NCBI GenBank assembly: GCA_031274495.1
Contig: JAISQB010000012.1
Coordinates: 1-32,498, forward strand
Direction of reading: 5' to 3'
From: Campylobacteraceae bacterium
Lineage (GTDB): Bacteria; Campylobacterota; Campylobacteria; Campylobacterales; Campylobacteraceae
DNA: 32,498 bases
Both the position numbers and the translations under genes were made by a program. The notes below the pieces were generated by a model. It was not told the DNA's origin and made no database searches. It was given only the letters and a program-made list of their open reading frames with translations. Shown piece after piece: positions 18,668 through 26,145 of this stretch. Each line of letters begins with the position of its first letter. The first letter of the stretch is position 1.

Positions 18668-18823
18668 ATGACAAAAATAGTTGAATATAAGCTTGAGTAC
18701 GGCACCGGCGCGTGCAATAAATGAGGCGGTTGGCGAGGGGAGCTTTGCGAACTCAATCGGCTTTTGGCAACTTATAAAAAGATGAAAGCAGTTAGGAGTA
18801 TAAGGCAACGTATGAGTAGATAA
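18668..18823 (+). pseudogene. Small early ORF interrupted by an in-frame TGA
   Basis: ATG at 18668 (GGAG upstream): MTKIVEYKLEYGTGACNK*GGWRGELCELNRLLATYKKMKAVRSIRQRMSR*; TGA at 18722-18724, frame continues to TAA at 18821. Confidence 0.4.
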
Positions 18824-18927
18824 AGGCAGACGTTTAACGCAAAGCGGGATTAAATTTGTAAAGATGTTTGAAGTGGTTATCGCAGGATAACAATTTGCGA
18901 AAACCCCTAATAGTCTGTATATAATAC

Positions 18928-18945
18928 TCTACGGTGATGTAGAGG
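18928..18945 (+). promoter_or_regulatory. Hairpin just downstream of a TATAAT element upstream of the transposase operon
   Basis: CTCTAC-GGTGAT-GTAGAG directly follows GTATATAAT (TATAAT 18921-18926). Confidence 0.3.
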
Positions 18946-19043
18946 ATATCAAGTAAATATATGCGTAATTGCGGATGGGTGCAAATGGTGAATTTTATTG
19001 AACAAAAATAACTGACTACTAAAAAAATTGAAAAGGAAAAAAT

Positions 19044-19271
19044 ATGAAATTTAAATCAGGGTCTCTATCTGAAAGATTGGCAAAGAGAGGTAAATCCATA
19101 ACCCTTTTAGGCAGGAGCGTAGGATTTACAACAAGCGAAATCGCCCTGCTTGGTAAATTCAGCAACGGCACTACTCGAGGAAAAAGAAACAGCATAACAA
19201 AAAGGCTGCTTAAGACGCTGCAAGAGTGCGATAAAGATGTAGATGAAGTGTTACGTGAAATGGAGTGGTGA
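19044..19271 (+). CDS. Small basic protein in the Ner position, possibly DNA-binding
   Basis: 75 aa, MKFKSGSLSERLAKRGKSITLLGRSVGFTTSEIALLGKFSNGTTRGKRNSITKRLLKTLQE; AAAGGA RBS; directly upstream of MuA. Confidence 0.6.
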   Translation: MKFKSGSLSERLAKRGKSITLLGRSVGFTTSEIALLGKFSNGTTRGKRNSITKRLLKTLQECDKDVDEVLREMEW

Positions 19272-19273
19272 CC

Positions 19274-21295
19274 ATGGCAGAATGGAAAAGCGCAAAAAAA
19301 TTTGCACAAGAAAAAGGTGTTAATTATGATGCTGTCAGGCAAGCTGTATCTCGCGCCAATAAGGCAGATAAAAAATTTTGCAAGATAGGGTCTAAATATT
19401 TGTACTTTAGGTACATTTATGGCATTGGACATGGTGGTAAAGTTCTGCAAATTTACTCCGAACCGATACAAAGTGCTACGCCCGAATGCGTAGAGGTGGG
19501 CGTGCCCATCCAAACTGAAGTTGTCCCCACGCAGGCTAATACTAAATCTATTACAGAGACTCCCGATATAAGCTATTTTACGCTTACAGCGGAGCAAAAA
19601 GAGGAGGCGAATAAAAAACTTTGCATCCTTAAAGAGTACGAAAAAGCCCGTAAGCGCGGTGTTTGTGTTGTGGATTTTTTAAAGGTCTGCGACATAGAAC
19701 ACCCTGAATATGCGCTGAATGAAGCGAAGCTGTTTAGATGGCGGCGCGATTACAAAAAAAGCGGTATAACCGCTCTTGCGGATAAGCGCGGTGTTGTTAG
19801 GGCAGGTTCTACAAGTTTGGATGAGTGGATGCAGGAGTTTGTGCTTACAAAGTTTCGCGCACACGGTGCAGGGAAGATGAATTTTTTACAACTCCGGGAT
19901 GCCTTGCATAAAGAGGCGCATTTTAGAGTTGGATACGACTACTACGGCTTTATAATGGGGGAAGTTAAATCTCTGTGCGGCTATGGCACTATTAAGAGAT
20001 TTATTGAAAATTATTACAAAGCGAACTCCCTTGAGTACTTAATGGTTACTAAGGGCGAGGATAAGGCTAAGAGCTATAGGCAACCCGCGATGGGCAACCA
20101 AAAAGAGATTGTAACCTACCGCAACCAAGAGTGGCAGATAGACAGCTCTCCTTTGGATGTTATAGTCTTAGATAAAGACGGCAAGCAGATACGCCCGTTT
20201 ATATTGTCTATTATTGATACATACTCGGGCAGATGTGTCGCGAGCCTCAATAAGACCTCCAACTCCCTTGCGCTTATAAGGCTTCTTTGGAAAGCGTTCT
20301 CTAAGCTCGGCAAACCTACCTACATAAAAGGCGACAACGGCAAGGATTATCTATCTAAACAATTTCAAGAACTTTTAAATGGCTTGGGGATTGATTACGA
20401 TAGGGCTATTGCTTACAGCGGCGATGAAAAAGGCAGTGTTGAGCGGCACTTTGGCGTTATGCAACACTCCGATATCTCTTTTGCACACGGCTATATAGGA
20501 TCTTGTCTAAGAGATAGAGAGGCTATCGAGCAGCGCACACCTAAACGCGAGCGCACGGGAACGGATAATAATGGCAACGCGATAAAAACGAACCAGAAAT
20601 TTTTAATGACCTTTGAGGAGGCGGAGGCATTGTTGGAAGAGACGGTCCTGAAGTGGGACATTATGAGAGTGCGCCGCAAGTCTGATTTATCTCCTTTAGA
20701 CAGATGGAACGCCTGCAACAAAGAGTTGGTGGGCGTGGACTATGCGAAGTTTTTGTTGTATGCCTCTGAGGGCGTTAATAGGATCGTTGGCAAAAAGGGT
20801 CTGAGTGTGGAAGCGATGGTCTATGTAAGCAAAGATCTGCCTCCTGTGGGTACGGAGGTAGTTACAAGACACAACATAGACAACTTACAAGAGATTTATG
20901 TTTTTGACGCTAAGGGCAATTTTCTATGTACTGCGTGGGATAGAGAGATAGCTGCCTTGAGCGCGGAAGATTATAAATTGGCTAAAAAGATGTTTAGAGA
21001 GGATGTGAAAGCCATAAGGAAGCTTATCCGAAGCGCACAAGCATCCGAATTTACGAAGTTGCATCTTGCTTATGACCTTGAGAAGATGCAAGATACGCAT
21101 AGAAAATCTCTTAAATCCGAAAGTATGGCAGAAGATGGCGACATAAGTGCACTTAAACAGCAGCTAAAGGAGGAGAGAGAGATAAGAGCTATCACGGGAG
21201 CGAATTTTGATGCCCCCGAAATTAAAAAACAGCCTAAGCAAAAACGGGTTACTTGGGAAGATGTGGTTAACGGCTACATCTCAGAGAGTGCTTAA
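19274..21295 (+). CDS. Mu-like DDE transposase (MuA)
   Basis: N-terminal HTH, WQIDSSPLDVIVLDKDGKQIRPFILSIIDTYSGRCVASL, GKPTYIKGDNGKDYLSKQFQELLNGLGI, GDEKGSVERHFG; followed by MuB-like gene. Start at ATG 19274. Confidence 0.92.
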   Translation: MAEWKSAKKFAQEKGVNYDAVRQAVSRANKADKKFCKIGSKYLYFRYIYGIGHGGKVLQIYSEPIQSATPECVEVGVPIQTEVVPTQANTKSITETPDISYFTLTAEQKEEANKKLCILKEYEKARKRGVCVVDFLKVCDIEHPEYALNEAKLFRWRRDYKKSGITALADKRGVVRAGSTSLDEWMQEFVLTKFRAHGAGKMNFLQLRDALHKEAHFRVGYDYYGFIMGEVKSLCGYGTIKRFIENYYKANSLEYLMVTKGEDKAKSYRQPAMGNQKEIVTYRNQEWQIDSSPLDVIVLDKDGKQIRPFILSIIDTYSGRCVASLNKTSNSLALIRLLWKAFSKLGKPTYIKGDNGKDYLSKQFQELLNGLGIDYDRAIAYSGDEKGSVERHFGVMQHSDISFAHGYIGSCLRDREAIEQRTPKRERTGTDNNGNAIKTNQKFLMTFEEAEALLEETVLKWDIMRVRRKSDLSPLDRWNACNKELVGVDYAKFLLYASEGVNRIVGKKGLSVEAMVYVSKDLPPVGTEVVTRHNIDNLQEIYVFDAKGNFLCTAWDREIAALSAEDYKLAKKMFREDVKAIRKLIRSAQASEFTKLHLAYDLEKMQDTHRKSLKSESMAEDGDISALKQQLKEEREIRAITGANFDAPEIKKQPKQKRVTWEDVVNGYISESA

Positions 21296-21401
21296 GGTAA
21301 GAGAAGTTGTAGGTATTGCGGTTGTCTTTGATTTTTTGTCTGAATGCAAAAAAGATACGGGGACGGGCGAATTATGACATATTTTGTTGGGAGTTTAAAA
21401 A

Positions 21402-22349
21402 ATGGAACTTAGAGATAGAATTAAACGGTATTTGGAGGAGAACGGTGTCTCTCAAAATAGGTTTGCAAAAACGATAGGCGTTAACGGCGCCTATCTTAGT
21501 AGGTATTTAGAAGAGGGATCCGGTTATCGCTATGCCGGTAAGATAGAAGGACCCGCTGCAAAATACATTGACAATTGCAGCACAAAAACGCAAGAGGGGG
21601 TAAGAGAGCCTATCCCTTTTATCGTTACAAGGGATGTTAATAACGCATTCTTTGTGATAGATGATGCCGTAGATATAGGTAAGATAGCGGTAATTACAGG
21701 CACTCCCGGGTGCGGAAAAACACGCACGATAAGGGAGTATGTACAAGAGAGGCCAAACGCTGTGCTTATAGAGGCTACTATCCGCACGCGCGGTAAAGAG
21801 CTGTTTGAAATGATAGCAAAGAGACTTGGCGTTAAGACGCTTGCAAGTCAGGATGCCATGGTAAGGGAGTGTGCCGAAGAGTTGACAAGAAGTGAAAAAT
21901 TTTTTATCGTGGATGAGGCTGAACATTTGTCTTACGCTGCTCTGGAGCTGCTTAGGCGCTTGCACGATTTTTCGGGGCGCGCACTAATCCTTGTGGGGAC
22001 GGAGCAATTAGTAGATAACCTAAGGGGAGCAAAAAGCTCTACGCGCAAGGCAAGAGAGTACAGACAGTTAAGCTCTCGAATTGTAGGTAAGTACGAGTTT
22101 AAGGGGCTTGCATATAAAAGAGAGGTTGCCGAGAAGATAGTCGAGGAGCAAAAGGATTTAATCGCATACTGCGAAGCTTTAGGGGTAAAGAACACCGGAG
22201 CGATAAAAACTACAAAACTCCTTGCACGTGGCAATGTACGCAAAATAGAGAATCTACTCGAGCGCGCTAAACGCCTTGCGCGTATCTCTAACGCACAGAT
22301 AGACGCAGAGTTGATAAAAGAAGCCTCCGCGATGGTTTTTTTAGATTAG
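21402..22349 (+). CDS. Mu-like transposition target-DNA activator ATPase (MuB)
   Basis: N-terminal HTH (ENGVSQNRFAKTIGVNGAYLSRYLEEG), Walker A GTPGCGKT, Walker B FFIVDEAEHL; downstream of MuA. Confidence 0.9.
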   Translation: MELRDRIKRYLEENGVSQNRFAKTIGVNGAYLSRYLEEGSGYRYAGKIEGPAAKYIDNCSTKTQEGVREPIPFIVTRDVNNAFFVIDDAVDIGKIAVITGTPGCGKTRTIREYVQERPNAVLIEATIRTRGKELFEMIAKRLGVKTLASQDAMVRECAEELTRSEKFFIVDEAEHLSYAALELLRRLHDFSGRALILVGTEQLVDNLRGAKSSTRKAREYRQLSSRIVGKYEFKGLAYKREVAEKIVEEQKDLIAYCEALGVKNTGAIKTTKLLARGNVRKIENLLERAKRLARISNAQIDAELIKEASAMVFLD

Positions 22350-22428
22350 GGAGGCGGCAAGATGAAAAAACCGGTTTGGATGGTTGCAGATGACATTGGA
22401 AAGCCGAGCTTGGCGGATGAGGTGGTGT

Positions 22429-22623
22429 ATGATAGTTAGGCTTACAAGAGCCTCTGTAGCTTTTGCCCTCGCACTGGGAGCTAAGAATATAGAGGAGTAT
22501 ATAAAAATTATGGAGGCGACAAATGGAGTGGGCTACGGCGTGTGTATTGTTAATAATCGTAATTATCGTGGAGGCGATACACGAAATATGGACGATAAAA
22601 AAGAGAGAAAGATGGAAAGGTAA
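22429..22623 (+). CDS. Small hypothetical phage protein
   Basis: MIVRLTRASVAFALALGAKNIEEYIKIMEATNGVGYGVCIV...; open frame, but its 3' half is overprinted by a better-supported ORF. Confidence 0.35.
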   Translation: MIVRLTRASVAFALALGAKNIEEYIKIMEATNGVGYGVCIVNNRNYRGGDTRNMDDKKERKMER

Positions 22624-22627
22624 ATGA
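22523..22627 (+). CDS. 34-aa single-pass membrane small protein (alternate frame)
   Basis: MEWATACVLLIIVIIVEAIHEIWTIKKRERWKGK*; GGAGG at 22512-22516, 6 nt before ATG; TGA overlaps the next ATG. Not in the ORF track (too short). Confidence 0.5.
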   Translation: MEWATACVLLIIVIIVEAIHEIWTIKKRERWKGK

Positions 22628-22712
22628 TTAAGACAGACAATAAGAACAGCACAAAAACCTTTATGTGCGATCGCCGCAAAGAACATTAGAGAAATTAAAA
22701 GGAGATAAAAAG

Positions 22713-22910
22713 ATGAAAACTAACGGCGGAATTAATTTTTTCGGACTGCTGACGATAGTGTTTATAACGCTGAAACTGACCGAAGTGATCAACTGGTCTT
22801 GGATATGGGTGCTGGTATTTTTTTGGCTGCCGTTTGCAATTGTTATAGTTGCGGCTATAGCCATTTTTGTATGGCACATACTGAAATATCTTTACCAAAA
22901 AATAAAATAG
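22713..22910 (+). CDS. Small membrane protein (TM Fragile-X-F-like)
   Basis: AAAAGGAG then MKTNGGINFFGLLTIVFITLKLTEVINWSWIWVLVFFWLPFAIVIVAAIAIFVWHILKYLYQKIK; two hydrophobic segments. Confidence 0.6.
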   Translation: MKTNGGINFFGLLTIVFITLKLTEVINWSWIWVLVFFWLPFAIVIVAAIAIFVWHILKYLYQKIK

Positions 22911-22956
22911 GCAGCGGCAGAGTTTAGAAATAAATAAAAAGCAAAGGAGAGACAAA

Positions 22957-23631
22957 ATGGCTAAGACGGACGGTAGAGGTTGGTGGTTTAACTACAGAGG
23001 AGATGCTGTACATCCTGACTTAATTAAGGCAGACGAAAAGCTCAAAGATGAGCTTGTAGAAAAGATCCTCGCGAGGGCGATAGAGGAGCGAGAGCGGATA
23101 GCACAGTTTGACAAATGGGTGGACGAAAGCGCAGGTAGCTTTATGAGCCTTTTGATGGATGTTTATGGTATAGACGCCAAAAGACAGACAAAAAAAGGAA
23201 ATCTAACGCTTGAGAACTACTCTAAAACAGCGAAATTAGAGATAAGAGCGCAAGATAGTGTCACGTTCGATGAAAAGCTGCAAATCGCAAAGATGAAGGT
23301 AGACGAATATCTTGAGGATATTACATCCAATTCTACGCCGGAAATCCGTACGCTTATAACAAGGGCGTTTGAAGTGGACAAAAAAGGCAAAATAGACGCT
23401 AAGCGGATTTTTGATCTTAAAAACTATGATATTCCCGACCTTAGATGGAAAGAGGCAATAGCGATTATAGACGATAGCAAACAGATAACACATACAACTA
23501 CTTACAAGCGTTTTTATATAAGAGACAGTGTAGATAAGCCTTATAAGTTTGTAGCGATTGATATAGCAAGTGTGGCAAATGTACAGGAGATGGATAATGG
23601 CGCAGAAAGGAGCTCCGCATTTAAGATTTGA
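22957..23631 (+). CDS. DUF3164 family phage protein
   Basis: GRGWWFNYRGDAVHPDLIKADEKLKDELVEKILARA...VTFDEKLQIAKMKVDEYLEDITSNSTPEIRTLITRAFEVDKKGKIDAKRIFDLKNYDI..RWKEAIAII; common in Mu-like early regions. Confidence 0.8.
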   Translation: MAKTDGRGWWFNYRGDAVHPDLIKADEKLKDELVEKILARAIEERERIAQFDKWVDESAGSFMSLLMDVYGIDAKRQTKKGNLTLENYSKTAKLEIRAQDSVTFDEKLQIAKMKVDEYLEDITSNSTPEIRTLITRAFEVDKKGKIDAKRIFDLKNYDIPDLRWKEAIAIIDDSKQITHTTTYKRFYIRDSVDKPYKFVAIDIASVANVQEMDNGAERSSAFKI

Positions 23632-23658
23632 CAAGATATTGATGGTTGAATATTTTCA

Positions 23659-23694
23659 GAGCTCTCTGCGGAGGGCTCCATAAAATATTTTTTT
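23659..23694 (+). terminator. Intra-operon terminator-like hairpin
   Basis: GAGCTCTC-TGCG-GAGGGCTC (8-bp stem, one G-T) then CATAAAATATTTTTTT. Confidence 0.45.
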
Positions 23695-23705
23695 GGAGGT
23701 AAAAA

Positions 23706-23771
23706 ATGGGCGCGGAGTTATGTCGTTTTGCTGCAGCGGCAATAAAAAAACAAAATACGGGGGCGGTATGA
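23706..23771 (+). CDS. 21-aa leader-like ORF translationally coupled to the RepA-like ATPase
   Basis: GGAGGT-AAAAA-ATG: MGAELCRFAAAAIKKQNTGAV*, terminating in an ATGA overlap with the ATG at 23768. Confidence 0.35.
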   Translation: MGAELCRFAAAAIKKQNTGAV

Positions 23772-24709
23772 GTACTATTTTTAATTTTCTGGAGGAGCAC
23801 AAATTAAACTCTAAGCACTTCATGGAGAAGGTAGAGTTTTATATTCCGAATTTTTTACCCCGCGGGCTGATAACAATGATATATGCAGACGGCGGACAAG
23901 GCAAGAGTTATCTATCCCTCTGTCTTGCAAAAAGGCTGCTTGCGATGGGCGTGGAGAGGCTTATATATCTGGATTTCGACAATCCCTTAAGTGTACTGAA
24001 AACAAGGGGAGTGGATACTCTTATAAAAATGCACAAAAATCTAAACTACATACAGCGCAGCTCTTTAGACCTGCAGCCGTTCGATTTGCTGCTTAAATTA
24101 GAGGAAAATGGTGTAAGCAGAGCTTATAACAACTGCGTCTTTATCGTGGACAGTATCAGAAACTTTGTAGATATCGGCAACGACGCTAAAGCAATGCGGC
24201 TTATGAATGCCTTTATGCGGATTAGAGATGCGGGCGCTACGATAATTCTTTTGCACCATGCAAATAAAGACGGCAGGAACTATCAGGGCAGCAACAATAT
24301 ACGAAATTCTTTAGACTGCATGTACAGCTTAGAGAAGCACTTATCCTTGCTTGGAGAGATAAATATAACCCTTGAAGTTATAAAAGAGCGCGCAGGTGTA
24401 AAAGATATAGGGTTTACTCTTTACACCTCTACTTTGGAGATGGTGGAGTTGGATATGCGCATTGCCAAGATGGAAGATAAGGATAGAGTATTTGTAGACA
24501 AAGCTCTGAAAATCCTTAATAAACCTATGAATAAGACGCAGTTCCTTAAGCGGCTTGGCTATGAAAAGGACGATAAGAGAGCGCGGGAGATGATAGAAAG
24601 GTTCGAGGGGGTATTTTGGGACAATAAAAAACAGAGTAATATATGTACCTATTATCCCCGTACAACTGTTACAACTTCTCCTATTGCGGGAAGTCATGAA
24701 ATTGCGTAA
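23768..24709 (+). CDS. RepA-like / AAA_25 RecA-fold ATPase
   Basis: MSTIFNFLEEHK...LPRGLITMIYADGGQGKSYLSLCLAKRL (Walker A), NNCVFIVDSI (Walker B), ATIILLHHANKDGRNYQGSNNIRNSLD. Confidence 0.75.
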   Translation: MSTIFNFLEEHKLNSKHFMEKVEFYIPNFLPRGLITMIYADGGQGKSYLSLCLAKRLLAMGVERLIYLDFDNPLSVLKTRGVDTLIKMHKNLNYIQRSSLDLQPFDLLLKLEENGVSRAYNNCVFIVDSIRNFVDIGNDAKAMRLMNAFMRIRDAGATIILLHHANKDGRNYQGSNNIRNSLDCMYSLEKHLSLLGEINITLEVIKERAGVKDIGFTLYTSTLEMVELDMRIAKMEDKDRVFVDKALKILNKPMNKTQFLKRLGYEKDDKRAREMIERFEGVFWDNKKQSNICTYYPRTTVTTSPIAGSHEIA

Positions 24710-24791
24710 AAAAGGAGATAAAAATAAGTATGCAAAACATAAAAGATAGAGTTATCCGACTTAATGAAAAAATTAACAAGGAGGGGGCGAA

Positions 24792-25280
24792 ATGAAAGAG
24801 CGTAAAACGCACGGTATGACACCGCGACAAAAAAAGCTACACGCCTATTATGTCAAACTTTGCCACACGATAAAGAAAAATCGTTTTGCGGATGATGAGA
24901 CGAGACGCGATTACTTATGCTCTGAATTTAATGCTACAAGCTTTAAGGAGCTTACTATAACTGAGTTGCAAGAGGTAGCTAAGTTCTTGGGCTTTACCCA
25001 TAAAGAGTACAAAAAAGAAGAGGAGGTCAAAAGGATACAGCCTCCTAAAGGCGCAAAAATGCCTCCCTTAAGCGCGACACAAGAGCAGGTAAAGACTATA
25101 GAGGCTATCTGGTTTAAGGTTGCAAGGGAAAAAACGGAGCTTGCTCTAAGGAGATTTATCAACCGCATTGTTAAAAAAAGTCCTGTTTATCTGAACTGTT
25201 TAACAAGAGCACAGGCGCAGAAAATTATAACTGCGCTAAGCGAAATGCAAAAAGATTGGAGTAAGGCACATGATAGCTAA
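24792..25280 (+). CDS. GemA / Mu gp16 family regulatory protein
   Basis: TPRQKKLHAYYVKLCHTIKKNRFADDETRRDYLCSEFNATSFKELTITELQEVAKFLG. Confidence 0.8.
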   Translation: MKERKTHGMTPRQKKLHAYYVKLCHTIKKNRFADDETRRDYLCSEFNATSFKELTITELQEVAKFLGFTHKEYKKEEEVKRIQPPKGAKMPPLSATQEQVKTIEAIWFKVAREKTELALRRFINRIVKKSPVYLNCLTRAQAQKIITALSEMQKDWSKAHDS

Positions 25281-25557
25281 CGAAGAGATATTTCTACAGA
25301 TGTTTAACGATATCAGAAGTGGTATGAGTATTGAAGGTGTTTGCAAGAATTATGGCGGCAGCAATATTTATATCCCCTCTTTTAAAACCATGGGGCGCAA
25401 TGAAGAGATTAGGACAGAATACAAAAAGCGCTTAAGCGAGGGCGCGGACACAGTAAGGACAATCCGCCTCCTCACAAGGGAGTACAATCTCTCCTATGCG
25501 CATATTTTTAAGATTGTAAACACCCCAAAAACTCCCACAGAACCTACACTTTTTTAA
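25270..25557 (+). CDS. Mor/C-family transcription activator-like protein
   Basis: GVCKNYGGSNIYIPSFKTMGRNEEIRTEYK......IRLLTREYNLSYAHIFKIV; GG..IYIP plus C-terminal HTH is typical of Mor; last gene of the early operon. Confidence 0.75.
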   Translation: MIANEEIFLQMFNDIRSGMSIEGVCKNYGGSNIYIPSFKTMGRNEEIRTEYKKRLSEGADTVRTIRLLTREYNLSYAHIFKIVNTPKTPTEPTLF

Positions 25558-25558
25558 T

Positions 25559-25591
25559 CATTTCAGCGCCCTTTAAAAAGGCGCTGAAATG
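25559..25591. terminator. Perfect 12-bp stem hairpin ending the early operon
   Basis: CATTTCAGCGCC-CTTTAAAAA-GGCGCTGAAATG immediately after the Mor-like stop. Confidence 0.7.
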
Positions 25592-25659
25592 TTTCTACGC
25601 GATTTAATTTCCAATACATTTATTCTTTTAATACTTTTTAAAACTCTTTTTAAATACAA

Positions 25660-26145
25660 TTGCGAAAATTCACTTTGCAAGGACTTACAATAAAACTCTT
25701 AGTACTATTGCTGCCTCTTACTCTCTTCGCTCTCGAGGGCAAGGTGATAAAGGTAACGGACGGCGACACCGTTAATATCCTTACGCCGGAAAACCGGACG
25801 ATTAAAATCCGAATGTACGGCATCGACGCGCCGGAGAAAAAGCAGGCGTTTGGGAATGCAAGCAGAAAAAACCTTGCAGACCTATGTGCTGCACAAAATG
25901 CTACGGTGCAAGAGAACGGCAGAGATAGGTACGCAAGAGTTGTGGGTGTCGTAACCTGCAATGGGGTAGAAGCAAACAGAAAACAGGTGCAAGACGGCTA
26001 CGCTTGGGCTTACATGCAATACGGCGGCAAAGAGTATGCGTCGGACGAAGCGGACGCACGAGCAGCAGAGCGGGGGCTATGGCATGATGCTAACCCTACA
26101 GCCCCGTGGGAGTGGAGAAAGAGACCTAAGGAAGATAAAAAATGA
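25660..26145 (+). CDS. Secreted thermonuclease (SNase/micrococcal nuclease family)
   Basis: Signal peptide IKLLVLLLPLTLFA; EGKVIKVTDGDTVNILTPENRTIKIRMYGIDAPEKKQAFG, RDRYARVVGVVTCNGVEANRKQVQDGYAWAYMQYGG. Start codon uncertain (TTG 25660 or ATA 25690). Confidence 0.88.
   Translation: MRKFTLQGLTIKLLVLLLPLTLFALEGKVIKVTDGDTVNILTPENRTIKIRMYGIDAPEKKQAFGNASRKNLADLCAAQNATVQENGRDRYARVVGVVTCNGVEANRKQVQDGYAWAYMQYGGKEYASDEADARAAERGLWHDANPTAPWEWRKRPKEDKK

Noticed and set aside
21288-21374. 28-codon GTG-start ORF after MuA (VLKVREVVGIAVVFDFLSECKKDTGTGEL)
   Set aside because: No convincing RBS and overlaps the MuA 3' end; too weak to call as a gene.
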